Part shown: positions 33,626 to 47,435 of the stretch, piece by piece | Position numbering within the stretch: position 1 is the stretch's first letter | Layout of the letters: each line of letters starts with the position of its first letter | Assembly: GCA_026413225.1 (NCBI GenBank) | Contig: CM048557.1 | Location: 62,001-126,000 of the forward strand | Length of the DNA: 64,000 bases | Source of the DNA: Otis tarda | Lineage: Eukaryota; Chordata; Aves; Otidiformes; Otididae | Direction: 5' to 3' | The notes under the pieces: generated by a model | Databases searched by the model: none | What the model saw: the letters and a program-made list of their open reading frames with translations, nothing else | What the model was told of the DNA's origin: nothing | Translations under genes and position numbers: made by a program

Positions 33626-35267
33626 AAAAGCGCAGGTGCTAAAAAGCGCACGTGAGGAGCAGTACGGGCTTACAGAGCAGCCGTTTCTCATGTTGGAGAG
33701 TCGCCAGGCATCCACACTATAAAGTGCCTCACTTCCCTGGACAGCTTGGAGAACGCGATTGTAGCTGTTCAGGAAAGCACAGAGCTACAATGTTCGTGTG
33801 CCTTTAGGGCTGTAGCAAGAGGGCTCCGGAGAAGACACTTCTCGTGTAGCGGCCATCATCCGCGGTTCGTCGGAAAGAGGACGTCTTCCTTCTGCGCGGC
33901 TGGTTCCAAGTTGACAGTACCTGCCAGTGTGCTATCTGTGTAGGATAGTGAAGAGGCTCGACGTTTGTGTGTCCGTAGATCTGCAGAAAGCGCACGTGAG
34001 GAGCAGGAAGGGCTTTCAGAGCAGCCTGTTCTCATGTTGGAGAGTTGCCAGACATCAACACTTTCAGTGCCTCATTTCCCTGGACAGCTTGCAAAAGACA
34101 TGATTGAGGCTGTCCCAGCGCAAGCTGATCATCAAAACACAGAGCTACAATGTTCGTGTGCCTTTAGGGCTGTAGCAAGAAGACTCCGGAGAAGGCACTT
34201 CTCGTGTAGCGGCCATCATCCGCTCTTCGTCGAATAGAGGACGACTTCCTTCTGCGCGGCTGTTTCCAAGTTGACCGTACCTGCCAGTGTGCTATCTGTG
34301 TAGGATAGTGAAGAGGCTCGACGTTTGTGTGTCCGTAGATCTGTTAAAAAGCGCACGTGAGGAGCAGGAAGGGCTTTCAGTGCAGCCTGTTCTCATGTTG
34401 GAGAGTTGCCAGACATCCACACTTTCAGTGCCTCATTTCCCTGGACAGCTTGCAAAACGCGATTGTAGCTGTCCCAGCGCAAGCTGATCAGGAAAGCACA
34501 GAGATACAATGTTCGTGTGCCTTTAGGGCTGTAGCAAGAAGACTCCGGAGAAGGCACTTCTCGTGTAGCGGCCATCATCCGCTCTTCGTTGAATAGAGGA
34601 CGACTTCCTTCTGCGCGGCTCGTTCCAAATTGACGGTAAGTGTAAGTGTGTCAGCTCTGTAGGATAGTGAAGAGGCTCGACGTTTGTGTGTCCGTAGATC
34701 TGCAGAAAGTGCACGTGAGGAGCAGGAAGGGCTTTCAGAGCAGCCTGTTCTCATGTTGGAGAGTCGCCAGGAATCCGCACTTTCAGTGCCTCATTTCCCT
34801 GGACAGCTTGGAAAACGCGATTGTAGCTGTCCCAGCGCAAGCTGATCAGGAAAGCACAGAGATACAATGTTCGTGTGCCTTTAGGGCTGTAGCAAGAAGA
34901 CTCCGGAGAAGGCACTTCTCGTGTAGCGGCCATCATCCGCTCTTCGTCGAATAGAGGACGACTTCCTTCTGCGCGGCTCGTTCCAAGTTGACGGTAAGTG
35001 TGTCTGCTCTGTAGGATAGTGAAGAGGCTCGACGTTTGTGTGTCCGTAGATCTTCAGAAAGCGCACGTGAGGAGCAGGAAGGGCTTTCAGAGCAGCCTGT
35101 TCTCATGTTGGAGAGTTGCCAGACATCCACACTTTCAGTGCCTCATTTCCCTGGACAGCTTGCAAAAGACAAGATTGTAGCTGTCCCAGCGCAAGCTGAT
35201 CAGGAAAGCACAGAGCTACAATGTTCGTGTGCCTTTATGGCTGCTAGCAAGAAGACTCCGGAGAAGG

Positions 35268-35668
35268 AACTTTCCAAGCAGTCCAGGGAAATTGGAACCA
35301 GCCGCGCAGAAGGAAGACGTCCTCTGGCCGACCAACAGCGGATGATCGCCGCTACACGAGATGTGCCTTCTCCGACTCTTCTTGCTAGCAGCCCTAAAGG
35401 CACACGAACATTGTAGCTCTGTGCTTTCCTGAACAGCTTGCGCTGGGACAGCTACAATCGCGTTCTCCAAGCTGTTCAGGGAAGTGAGGCACTTTATAGT
35501 GCGGATGTTTGGCGACTCTCCAACACCAGAACTGGCTGCTCTGAAAGCCCTCCTGCTCCTCACGTGCGCTTTTTAGCAGATCTACGGACACACAAACGTC
35601 GAGCCTCTTCACTATCCTACAGAGCCGGCACACTGGCTGTTAACGTCTACTTGGAACCAGCCGCGCAG
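35268..35668 (-). repeat. Inverted cassette 5
   Basis: It ends 2,043 bp after the previous one (n = 3). Its TGTTAACGTCTAC variant recurs in cassette 9, its copy in the ~6.4-kb-offset duplication. Confidence 0.92.
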
Positions 35669-36596
35669 AAAAGCGCAGGTGCTAAAAAGCGCACGTGAGG
35701 AGCAGTACGGGCTTACAGAGCAGCCGTTTCTCATGTTGGAGAGTCGCCAGGCATCCACACTATAAAGTGCCTCACTTCCCTGGACAGCTTGGAGAACGCG
35801 ATTGTAGCTGTTCAGGAAAGCACAGAGATACAATGTTCGTGTGCTTTAATGGCTGTAGCTAGAAGGGTCCGGAGAAGACACGTCTCGTGTAGCGGCGATC
35901 ATCCGCGGTTCGTTGGAAAGAGGACGTCTTCCTTCTGCGCGGCTGTTTCCAAGTTGACCGTACCTGCCAGTGTGCTATCTGTGTAGGATAGTGAAGAGGC
36001 TCGACGTTTGTGTGTCCGTAGATCTGTTAAAAAGCGCACGTGAGGAGCAGGAAGGGCTTTCAGAGCAGCCTGTTCTCATGTTGGAGAGTTGCCAGACATC
36101 AACACTTTCAGTGCCTCATTTCCCTGGACAGCTTGGAAAACGCGATTGTAGCTGTCCCAGCGCAAGCTGATCAGGAAAGCACAGAGCTACAATGTTCGTG
36201 TGCCTTTAGGGCTGTAGCAAGAAGACTCCGGAGAAGGCACTTCTCGTGTAGCGGCCATCATCCGCTCTTCGTTGAATAGAGGACGACTTCCTTCTGCGCG
36301 GCTGGTTCCAAGTTGACAGTACCTGCAAGTGGTCTATCTGTGTAGGATAGTGAAGAGGCTCGACGTTTGTGTGTCCGTAGATCTGCAGAAAGCGCACGTG
36401 AGGAGCAGGAAGGGCTTTCAGAGCAGCCTGTTCTCATGTTGGAGAGTTGCCAGACATCCACACTTTCAGTGCCTCATTTCCCTGAACAGCTTGGAGAACG
36501 CGATTGTAGCTGTCCCAGCGCAAGCTGTTCAGGAAAGCACAGAGCTACAATGTTCGTGTGCCTTTATGGCTGCTAGCAAGAAGACTCCGGAGAAGG

Positions 36597-36997
36597 AACT
36601 TTCCAAGCAGTCCAGGGAAATTGGAACCAGCCGCGCAGAAGGAAGACGTCCTCTAGCCGACCAACAGCGGATGATGGCCGCTACACGAGAAGTGCCTTCT
36701 CCGACTCTTCTTGCTAGCAGCCCTAAAGGCACACGAACATTGTAGCTCTGTGCTTTCCTGAACAGCTTGCGCTGGGACAGCTACAATCGCGTTCTCCAAG
36801 CTGTTCAGGGAAGTGAGGCACTTTATAGTGCGGATGTTTGGCGACTCTCCAACACCAGAACAGGCTGCTCTGAAAACCCTTCCTGCTCCTCACGTGCGCT
36901 TTCTGCAGATCTACGGACACACAAACGTCGAGCCTCTTCACTATCCTACAGAGCCGGCACACTGGCTGTTACCGTCTACTTGGAACCAGCCGCGCAG
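36597..36997 (-). repeat. Inverted cassette 6
   Basis: It ends 1,329 bp after the previous one (n = 1). The spacer ends GAGAAGTG rather than GAGATGTG, a variant shared with cassettes 7, 10, 12 and 17. Confidence 0.92.
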
Positions 36998-37925
36998 AAA
37001 AGCGCAGGTGCTAAAAAGCGCACGTGAGGAGCAGTACGGGCTTACAGAGCAGCCGTTTCTCATGTTGGAGAGTCGCCAGGCATCCACACTATAAAGTGCC
37101 TCACTTCCCTGGACAGCTTGGAGAACGCGATTGTAGCTGTTCAGGAAAGCACAGAGATACAATGTTCGTGTGCTTTAATGGCTGTAGCTAGAAGGCTCCG
37201 GAGAAGACACGTCTCGTGTAGCGGCGATCATCCGCGGTTCGTTGGAAAGAGGACGTCTTCCTTCTGCGCGGCTGTTTCCAAGTTGACCGTACCTGCCAGT
37301 GTGCTATCTGTGTAGGATAGTGAAGAGGCTCGACGTTTGTGTGTCCGTAGATCTGTTAAAAAGCGCACGTGAGGAGCAGGAAGGGCTTTCAGAGCAGCCT
37401 GTTCTCATGTTGGAGAGTTGCCAGACATCAACACTTTCAGTGCCTCATTTCCCTGGACAGCTTGGAAAACGCGATTGTAGCTGTCCCAGCGCAAGCTGAT
37501 CAGGAAAGCACAGAGCTACAATGTTCGTGTGCCTTTAGGGCTGTAGCAAGAAGACTCCGGAGAAGGCACTTCTCGTGTAGCGGCCATCATCCGCTCTTCG
37601 TTGAATAGAGGACGACTTCCTTCTGCGCGGCTGGTTCCAAGTTGACAGTACCTGCAAGTGGTCTATCTGTGTAGGATAGTGAAGAGGCTCGACGTTTGTG
37701 TGTCCGTAGATCTGCAGAAAGCGCACGTGAGGAGCAGGAAGGGCTTTCAGAGCAGCCTGTTCTCATGTTGGAGAGTTGCCAGACATCCACACTTTCAGTG
37801 CCTCATTTCCCTGAACAGCTTGGAGAACGCGATTGTAGCTGTCCCAGCGCAAGCTGTTCAGGAAAGCACAGAGCTACAATGTTCGTGTGCCTTTATGGCT
37901 GCTAGCAAGAAGACTCCGGAGAAGG

Positions 37926-38326
37926 AACTTTCCAAGCAGTCCAGGGAAATTGGAACCAGCCGCGCAGAAGGAAGACGTCCTCTAGCCGACCAACAGCGGA
38001 TGATGGCCGCTACACGAGAAGTGCCTTCTCCGACTCTTCTTGCTAGCAGCCCTAAAGGCACACGAACATTGTAGCTCTGTGCTTTCCTGAACAGCTTGCG
38101 CTGGGACAGCTACAATCGCGTTCTCCAAGCTGTTCAGGGAAGTGAGGCACTTTATAGTGCGGATGTTTGGCGACTCTCCAACACCAGAACAGGCTGCTCT
38201 GAAAACCCTTCCTGCTCCTCACGTGCGCTTTCTGCAGATCTACGGACACACAAACGTCGAGCCTCTTCACTATCCTACAGAGCCGGCACACTGGCTGTTA
38301 CCGTCTACTTGGAACCAGCCGCGCAG
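37926..38326 (-). repeat. Inverted cassette 7
   Basis: It ends 1,329 bp after the previous one (n = 1) and is a near-identical tandem copy of cassette 6 with its flanks. Confidence 0.92.
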
Positions 38327-39615
38327 AAAAGCGCAGGTGCTAAAAAGCGCACGTGAGGAGCAGTACGGGCTTACAGAGCAGCCGTTTCTCATGTTGGAGA
38401 GTCGCCAGGCATCCACACTATAAAGTGCCTCACTTCCCTGGACAGCTTGGAGAACGCGATTGTAGCTGTTCAGGAAAGCACAGAGATACAATGTTCGTGT
38501 GCTTTAATGGCTGTAGCTAGAAGGCTCCGGAGAAGACACGTCTCGTGTAGCGGCGATCATCCGCGGTTCGTCGGAAAGAGGACGTCTTCCTTCTGCGCAG
38601 CTGGTTCCAAGTTGACAGTACTTGCCAGTGTGCTATCTGTGTAGGATAGTGAAGAGGCTCGACGTTTGTGTGTCCGTAGATCTGTTAAAAAGCGCACGTG
38701 AGGAGCAGGAAGGGCTTTCAGAGCAGCCTGTTCTCATGTTGGAGAGTTGCCAGACATCAACACTTTCAGTGCCTCATTTCCCTGGACAGCTTGCAAAAGA
38801 CATGATTGAGGCTGTCCCAGCGCAAGCTGATCATCAAAACACAGAGCTACAATGTTCGTGTGCCTTTAGGGCTGTAGCAAGAAGGCTCCGGAGAAGACAC
38901 TTCTCGTGTAGCGGCGATCATCCGCTGTTGGTCGGAAAGAGGACGTCTTCCTTCTGCGCGGCTGTTTCCAAGTTGACCGTACCTGCCAGTGTGCTATCTG
39001 TGTAGGATAGTGAAGAGGCTCGACGTTTGTGTGTCCGTAGATCTGTTAAAAAGCGCACGTGAGGAGCAGGAAGGGCTTTCAGTGCAGCCTGTTCTCATGT
39101 TGGAGAGTTGCCAGACATCCACACTTTCAGTGCCTCATTTCCCTGGACAGCTTGCAAAACGCGATTGTAGCTGTCCCAGCGCAAGCTGATCAGGAAAGCA
39201 CAGAGATACAATGTTCGTGTGCCTTTAGGGCTGTAGCAAGAAGACTCCGGAGAAGGCACTTCTCGTGTAGCGGCCATCATCCGCTCTTCGTTGAATAGAG
39301 GACGACTTCCTTCTGCGCGGCTCGTTCCAAATTGACGGTAAGTGTAAGTGTGTCAGCTCTGTAGGATAGTGAAGAGGCTCGACGTTTGTGTGTCCGTAGA
39401 TCTGCAGAAAGCGCACGTGAGGAGCAGGAAGGGCTTTCAGAGCAGCCTGTTCTCATGTTGGAGAGTTGCCAGACATCCACACTTTCAGTGCCTCATTTCC
39501 CTGGACAGCTTGCAAAACGCGATTGTAGCTGTCCCAGCGCAAGCTGATCAGGAAAGCACAGAGCTACAATGTTCGTGTGCCTTTATGGCTGCTAGCAAGA
39601 AGACTCCGGAGAAGG

Positions 39616-40018
39616 AACTTTCCAAGCAGTCCAGGGAAATTGGAACCAGCCGCACAGAAGGAAGACGTCCTCTAGCCGACCAACAGCGGATGATCGCCGC
39701 TACACGAGATGTGCCTTCTCCGACTCTTCTTGCTAGCAGCCCTAAAGGCACACGAACATTGTAGCTCTGTGCTTTCCTGAACAGCTTGCCCTGGGACAGC
39801 TACAATCGCGTTCTCCAAGCTGTTCAGGGAAGTGAGGCACTTTATAGTGCGGATGTTTGGCGACTCTCCAACACCAGAACTGGCTGCTCTGAAAGCCCTT
39901 CCTGCTCCTTCACGTGCGCTTTTTAGCAGATCTACGGACACACAAACGTCGAGCCTCTTCACTATCCTACAGAGCCGGCACACTGGCTGTTACCGTCTAC
40001 TTGGAACCAGCCGCGCAG
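39616..40018 (-). repeat. Inverted cassette 8
   Basis: It ends 1,692 bp after the previous one (n = 2) and is the duplicate of cassette 4. The run after GCGCAG is one A shorter (CAGAAAGCGC). Confidence 0.92.
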
Positions 40019-41659
40019 AAAGCGCAGGTGCTAAAAAGCGCACGTGAGGAGCAGTACGGGCTTACAGAGCAGCCGTTTCTCATGTTGGAGAGTCGCCAGG
40101 CATCCACACTATAAAGTGCCTCACTTCCCTGGACAGCTTGGAGAACGCGATTGTAGCTGTTCAGGAAAGCACAGAGCTACAATGTTCGTGTGCCTTTAGG
40201 GCTGTAGCAAGAGGGCTCCGGAGAAGACACTTCTCGTGTAGCGGCCATCATCCGCGGTTCGTCGGAAAGAGGACGTCTTCCTTCTGCGCGGCTGGTTCCA
40301 AGTTGACAGTACCTGCCAGTGTGCTATCTGTGTAGGATAGTGAAGAGGCTCGACGTTTGTGTGTCCGTAGATCTGCAGAAAGCGCACGTGAGGAGCAGGA
40401 AGGGCTTTCAGAGCAGCCTGTTCTCATGTTGGAGAGTTGCCAGACATCAACACTTTCAGTGCCTCATTTCCCTGGACAGCTTGCAAAAGACATGATTGAG
40501 GCTGTCCCAGCGCAAGCTGATCATCAAAACACAGAGCTACAATGTTCGTGTGCCTTTAGGGCTGTAGCAAGAAGACTCCGGAGAAGGCACTTCTCGTGTA
40601 GCGGCCATCATCCGCTCTTCGTCGAATAGAGGACGACTTCCTTCTGCGCGGCTGGTTCCAAGTTGACCGTACCTGCCAGTGTGCTATCTGTGTAGGATAG
40701 TGAAGAGGCTCGACGTTTGTGTGTCCGTAGATCTGTTAAAAAGCGCACGTGAGGAGCAGGAAGGGCTTTCAGTGCAGCCTGTTCTCATGTTGGAGAGTTG
40801 CCAGACATCCACACTTTCAGTGCCTCATTTCCCTGGACAGCTTGCAAAACGCGATTGTAGCTGTCCCAGCGCAAGCTGATCAGGAAAGCACAGAGATACA
40901 ATGTTCGTGTGCCTTTAGGGCTGTAGCAAGAAGACTCCGGAGAAGGCACTTCTCGTGTAGCGGCCATCATCCGCTCTTCGTTGAATAGAGGACGACTTCC
41001 TTCTGCGCGGCTCGTTCCAAATTGACGGTAAGTGTAAGTGTGTCAGCTCTGTAGGATAGTGAAGAGGCTCGACGTTTGTGTGTCCGTAGATCTGCAGAAA
41101 GTGCACGTGAGGAGCAGGAAGGGCTTTCAGAGCAGCCTGTTCTCATGTTGGAGAGTCGCCAGGAATCCGCACTTTCAGTGCCTCATTTCCCTGGACAGCT
41201 TGGAAAACGCGATTGTAGCTGTCCCAGCGCAAGCTGATCAGGAAAGCACAGAGATACAATGTTCGTGTGCCTTTAGGGCTGTAGCAAGAAGACTCCGGAG
41301 AAGGCACTTCTCGTGTAGCGGCCATCATCCGCTCTTCGTCGAATAGAGGACGACTTCCTTCTGCGCGGCTCGTTCCAAGTTGACGGTAAGTGTGTCTGCT
41401 CTGTAGGATAGTGAAGAGGCTCGACGTTTGTGTGTCCGTAGATCTTCAGAAAGCGCACGTGAGGAGCAGGAAGGGCTTTCAGAGCAGCCTGTTCTCATGT
41501 TGGAGAGTTGCCAGACATCCACACTTTCAGTGCCTCATTTCCCTGGACAGCTTGCAAAAGACAAGATTGTAGCTGTCCCAGCGCAAGCTGATCAGGAAAG
41601 CACAGAGCTACAATGTTCGTGTGCCTTTATGGCTGCTAGCAAGAAGACTCCGGAGAAGG

Positions 41660-42066
41660 AACTTTCCAAGCAGTCCAGGGAAATTGGAACCAGCCGCGCA
41701 GAAGGAAGACGTCCTCTGGCCGACCAACAGCGGATGATCGCCGCTACACGAGATGTGCCTTCTCCGACTCTTCTTGCTAGCAGCCCTAAAGGCACACGAA
41801 CATTGTAGCTCTGTGCTTTCCTGAACAGCTTGCGCTGGGACCTTCCCAGCTACAATCGCGTTCTCCAAGCTGTTCAGGGAAGTGAGGCACTTTATAGTGC
41901 GGATGTTTGGCGACTCTCCAACACCAGAACTGGCTGCTCTGAAAGCCCTCCTGCTCCTCACGTGCGCTTTTTAGCAGATCTACGGACACACAAACGTCGA
42001 GCCTCTTCACTATCCTACAGAGCCGGCACACTGGCTGTTAACGTCTACTTGGAACCAGCCGCGCAG
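41660..42066 (-). repeat. Inverted cassette 9, with private 6-bp insertion
   Basis: It ends 2,048 bp after the previous one (n = 3) and is the duplicate of cassette 5. GCTGGGACCTTCCCAGC at 41,834-41,850 replaces GCTGGGACAGC and creates a short imperfect dyad. Confidence 0.92.
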
Positions 42067-42993
42067 AAAGCGCAGGTGCTAAAAAGCGCACGTGAGGAGC
42101 AGTACGGGCTTACAGAGCAGCCGTTTCTCATGTTGGAGAGTCGCCAGGCATCCACACTATAAAGTGCCTCACTTCCCTGGACAGCTTGGAGAACGCGATT
42201 GTAGCTGTTCAGGAAAGCACAGAGATACAATGTTCGTGTGCTTTAATGGCTGTAGCTAGAAGGGTCCGGAGAAGACACGTCTCGTGTAGCGGCGATCATC
42301 CGCGGTTCGTTGGAAAGAGGACGTCTTCCTTCTGCGCGGCTGTTTCCAAGTTGACCGTACCTGCCAGTGTGCTATCTGTGTAGGATAGTGAAGAGGCTCG
42401 ACGTTTGTGTGTCCGTAGATCTGTTAAAAAGCGCACGTGAGGAGCAGGAAGGGCTTTCAGAGCAGCCTGTTCTCATGTTGGAGAGTTGCCAGACATCAAC
42501 ACTTTCAGTGCCTCATTTCCCTGGACAGCTTGGAAAACGCGATTGTAGCTGTCCCAGCGCAAGCTGATCAGGAAAGCACAGAGCTACAATGTTCGTGTGC
42601 CTTTAGGGCTGTAGCAAGAAGACTCCGGAGAAGGCACTTCTCGTGTAGCGGCCATCATCCGCTCTTCGTTGAATAGAGGACGACTTCCTTCTGCGCGGCT
42701 GGTTCCAAGTTGACAGTACCTGCAAGTGGTCTATCTGTGTAGGATAGTGAAGAGGCTCGACGTTTGTGTGTCCGTAGATCTGCAGAAAGCGCACGTGAGG
42801 AGCAGGAAGGGCTTTCAGAGCAGCCTGTTCTCATGTTGGAGAGTTGCCAGACATCCACACTTTCAGTGCCTCATTTCCCTGAACAGCTTGGAGAACGCGA
42901 TTGTAGCTGTCCCAGCGCAAGCTGTTCAGGAAAGCACAGAGCTACAATGTTCGTGTGCCTTTATGGCTGCTAGCAAGAAGACTCCGGAGAAGG

Positions 42994-43394
42994 AACTTTC
43001 CAAGCAGTCCAGGGAAATTGGAACCAGCCGCGCAGAAGGAAGACGTCCTCTAGCCGACCAACAGCGGATGATGGCCGCTACACGAGAAGTGCCTTCTCCG
43101 ACTCTTCTTGCTAGCAGCCCTAAAGGCACACGAACATTGTAGCTCTGTGCTTTCCTGAACAGCTTGCGCTGGGACAGCTACAATCGCGTTCTCCAAGCTG
43201 TTCAGGGAAGTGAGGCACTTTATAGTGCGGATGTTTGGCGACTCTCCAACACCAGAACAGGCTGCTCTGAAAACCCTTCCTGCTCCTCACGTGCGCTTTC
43301 TGCAGATCTACGGACACACAAACGTCGAGCCTCTTCACTATCCTACAGAGCCGGCACACTGGCTGTTACCGTCTACTTGGAACCAGCCGCGCAG
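42994..43394 (-). repeat. Inverted cassette 10
   Basis: It ends 1,328 bp after the previous one (n = 1) and is the duplicate of cassette 6. Confidence 0.92.
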
Positions 43395-45388
43395 AAAAGC
43401 GCAGGTGCTAAAAAGCGCACGTGAGGAGCAGTACGGGCTTACAGAGCAGCCGTTTCTCATGTTGGAGAGTCGCCAGGCATCCACACTATAAAGTGCCTCA
43501 CTTCCCTGGACAGCTTGGAGAACGCGATTGTAGCTGTTCAGGAAAGCACAGAGCTACAAATTTCGTGTGCCTTTAGGGCTGTAGCAAGAAGGCTCCGGAG
43601 AAGACACTTCTCGTGTAGCGGCGATCATCCGCGGTTCTTCGGAAAGAGGACGTCTTCCTTCTGCGCGGCTGGTTCCAAGTTGACAGTACCTGCCAGTGTG
43701 CTATCTGTGTAGGATAGTGAAGAGGCTCGACGTTTGTGTGTCCGTAGATCTGCAGAAAGCGCACGTGAGGAGCAGGAAGGGCTTTCAGAGCAGCCGTTTC
43801 TCATGTTGGAGAGTCGCCAGGCATCCACACTATAAAGTGCCTCACTTCCCTGGACAGCTTGGAGAACGCGATTGTAGCTGTTCAGGAAAGCACAGAGATA
43901 CAATGTTCGTGTGCTTTAATGGCTGTAGCTAGAAGGCTCCGGAGAAGACACGTCTCGTGTAGCGGCGATCATCCGCGGTTCGTCGGAAAGAGGACGTCTT
44001 CCTTCTGCGCAGCTGGTTCCAAGTTGACAGTACTTGCCAGTGTGCTATCTGTGTAGGATAGTGAAGAGGCTCGACGTTTGTGTGTCCGTAGATCTGTTAA
44101 AAAGCGCACGTGAGGAGCAGGAAGGGCTTTCAGAGCAGCCTGTTCTCATGTTGGAGAGTTGCCAGACATCCACACTTTCAGTGCCTCATTTCCCTGGACA
44201 GCTTGCAAAAGACATGATTGTAGCTGTCCCAGCGCAAGCTGATCAGGAAAGCACAGAGCTACAATGTTCGTGTGCCTTTAGGGCTGTAGCAAGAAGGCTC
44301 CGGAGAAGACACTTCTCGTGTAGCGGCGATCATCCGCGGTTCGTTGGAAAGAGGACGTCTTCCTTCTGCGCGGCTGGTTCCAAGTTGACCGTACCTGCCA
44401 GTGTGCTATCTGTGTAGGATAGTGAAGAGGCTCGACGTTTGTGTGTCCGTAGATCTGTTAGAAAGCGCACGTGAGGAGCAGGAAGGGCTTTCAGAGCAGC
44501 CTGTTCTCATGTTGGAGAGTTGCCAGACATCCACACTTTCAGTGCCTCATTTCCCTGGACAGCTTGCAAAACGCGATTGTAGCTGTCCCAGCGCAAGCTG
44601 ATCAGGAAAGCACAGAGCTACAATGTTCGTGTGCCTTTAGGGCTGTAGCAAGAAGGCTCCGGAGAAGACACTTCTCGTGTAGCGGCGATCATCCGCGGTT
44701 TGTCGGAAAGAGGACGTCTTCCTTCTGCGCGGCTGGTTCCAAGTTGACCGTACCTGCCAGTGTGCTATCTGTGTAGGATAGTGAAGAGGCTCGACGTTTG
44801 TGTGTCCGTAGATCTGTTAAAAAGCGCACGTGAGGAGCAGGAAGGGCTTTCAGTGCAGCCTGTTCTCATGTTGGAGAGTTGCCAGACATCCACACTTTCA
44901 GTGCCTCATTTCCCTGGACAGCTTGGAAAACGCGATTGTAGCTGTCCCAGCGCAAGCTGATCAGGAAAGCACAGAGCTACAATGTTCGTGTGCCTTTAGG
45001 GCTGTAGCAAGAAGACTCCGGAGAAGGCACTTCTCGTGTAGCGGCCATCATCCGCTCTTCGTTGAATAGAGGACGACTTCCTTCTGCGCGGCTCGTTCCA
45101 AATTGACGGTAAGTGTAAGTGTGTCGGCTCTGTAGGATAGTGAAGAGGCTCGACGTTTGTGTGTCCGTAGATCTGCAGAAAGCGCACGTGAGGAGCAGGA
45201 AGGGCTTTCAGAGCAGCCTGTTCTCATGTTGGAGAGTTGCCAGACATCCACAGTTTCAGTGCCTCATTTCCCTGGACAGCTTGCAAAATACACGATTGTA
45301 GCTGTCCCAGCGCAAGCTGATCAGGAAAGCACAGAGCTACAATGTTCGTGTGCCTTTATGGCTGCTAGCAAGAAGACTCCGGAGAAGG

Positions 45389-45790
45389 AACTTTCCAAGC
45401 AGTCCAGGGAAATTGGAACCAGCCGCACAGAAGGAAGACGTCCTCTAGCCGACCAACAGCGGATGATCGCCGCTACACGAGATGTGCCTTCTCCGACTCT
45501 TCTTGCTAGCAGCCCTAAAGGCACACGAACATTGTAGCTCTGTGCTTTCCTGAACAGCTTGCCCTGGGACAGCTACAATCCCGTTCTCCAAGCTGTTCAG
45601 GGAAGTGAGGCACTTTATAGTGCGGATGTTTGGCGACTCTCCAACACCAGAACAGGCTGCTCTGAAAGCCCTTCCTGCTCCTTCACGTGCGCTTTTAGCA
45701 GATCTACGGACACACAAACGTCGAGCCTCTTCACTATCCTACAGAGCCGGCACACTGGCTGTTACCGTCTACTTGGAACCAGCCGCGCAG
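45389..45790 (-). repeat. Inverted cassette 11
   Basis: It ends 2,396 bp after the previous one (n = 4). ACAATCCCGTTC (others ACAATCGCGTTC) is shared with cassette 13. Confidence 0.92.
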
Positions 45791-47435
45791 AAAAGCGCAG
45801 GTGCTAAAAAGCGCACGTGAGGAGCAGTACGGGCTTACAGAGCAGCCGTTTCTCATGTTGGAGAGTCGCCAGGCATCCACACTATAAAGTGCCTCACTTC
45901 CCTGGACAGCTTGGAGAACGCGATTGTAGCTGTTCAGGAAAGCACAGAGCTACAATGTTCGTGTGCCTTTAGGGCTGTAGCAAGAAGGCTCCGGAGAGGA
46001 CACTTCTCGTGTAGCGGCGATCATCCGCGGTTCTTCGGAAAGAGGACGTCTTCCTTCTGCGCGGCTGGTTCCAAGTTGACAGTACCTGCCAGTGTGCTAT
46101 CTGTGTAGGATAGTGAAGAGGCTCGACTTTTGTGTGTCCGTAGATCTGCAGAAAGCGCACGTGAGGAGCAGGAAGGGCTTTCAGAGCAGCCTGTTCTCAT
46201 GTTGGAGAGTTGCCAGACATCAACACTTTCAGTGCCTCATTTCCCTGGACAGCTTGCAAAAGACATGATTGAGGCTGTCCCAGCGCAAGCTGATCATCAA
46301 AACACAGAGCTACAATGTTCGTGTGCCTTTAGGGCTGTAGCAAGAAGGCTCCAGAGAAGACACTTCTCGTGTAGCGGCGATCATCCGCTGTTGGTCGGAA
46401 GAGGACGTCTTCCTTCTGCGCGGCTGTTTCCAAGTTGACCGTACCTGCCAGTGTGCTATCTGTGTAGGATAGTGAAGAGGCTCGACGTTTGTGTGTCCGT
46501 AGATCTGTTAAAAAGCGCACGTGAGGAGCAGGAAGGGCTTTCAGAGCAGCCTGTTCTCATGTTGGAGAGTTGCCAGACATCAACACTTTCAGTGCCTCAT
46601 TTCCCTGGACAGCTTGGAAAACGCGATTGTAGCTGTCCCAGCGCAAGCTGATCAGGAAAGCACAGAGCTACAATGTTCGTGTGCCTTTAGGGCTGTAGCA
46701 AGAAGACTCCGGAGAAGGCACTTCTCGTGTAGCGGCCATCATCCGCTCTTCGTTGAATAGAGGACGACTTCCTTCTGCGCGGCTCGTTCCAAATTGACGG
46801 TAAGTGTAAGTGTGTCGGCTCTGTAGGATAGTGAAGAGGCTCGACGTTTGTGTGTCCGTAGATCTGCAGAAAGTGCACGTGAGGAGCAGGAAGGGCTTTC
46901 AGAGCAGCCTGTTCTCATGTTGGAGAGTCGCCAGGAATCCGCACTTTCAGTGCCTCATTTCCCTGGACAGCTTGGAAAACGCGATTGTAGCTGTCCCAGC
47001 GCAAGCTGAGCAGGAAAGCACAGAGCTACAATGTTCGTGTGCCTTTAGGGCTGTAGCAAGAAGGCTCCGGAGAAGACACTTCTCGTGTAGCGGCGATCAT
47101 CCGCGTTTCGTTGGAAAGAGGACGTCTTCCTTCTGCGCGGCTGGTTCCAAGTTGACAGTACCTGCAAGTGGTCTATCTGTGTAGGATAGTGAAGAGGCTC
47201 GACGTTTGTGTGTCCGTAGATCTGCAGAAAGCGCACGTGAGGAGCAGGAAGGGCTTTCAGAGCAGCCTGTTCTCATGTTGGAGAGTTGCCAGACATCCAC
47301 ACTTTCAGTGCCTCATTTCCCTGGACAGCTTGGAAAACGCGATTGTAGCTGTCCCAGCGCAAGCTGTTCAGGAAAGCACAGAGCTACAATGTTCGTGTGC
47401 CTTTATGGCTGCTAGCAAGAAGACTCCGGAGAAGG

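Larger units (their letters stand above)
35880..38540 (+). repeat. Tandem 1,329-bp higher-order duplication
   Basis: About 35,880-37,208 and 37,209-38,537 look identical except for a base or two, for example GGGTCCGG against GGCTCCGG at the left edge. Each copy carries one inverted cassette. Confidence 0.85.
31870..43507 (+). repeat. Segmental duplication in array 2: ~31,870-37,110 and ~38,263-43,507
   Basis: About 5.2 kb recurs at an offset of 6,392-6,397 bp with the same order of cassettes (3-end, 4, 5, 6 matching 7-end, 8, 9, 10) and the same private variants, such as TCATCAAAACACAGAGC and AAGGGTCCGGAG. The offset grows by about 5 bp at the 6-bp insertion of cassette 9. Outside these limits the copies diverge. 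Confidence 0.85.
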
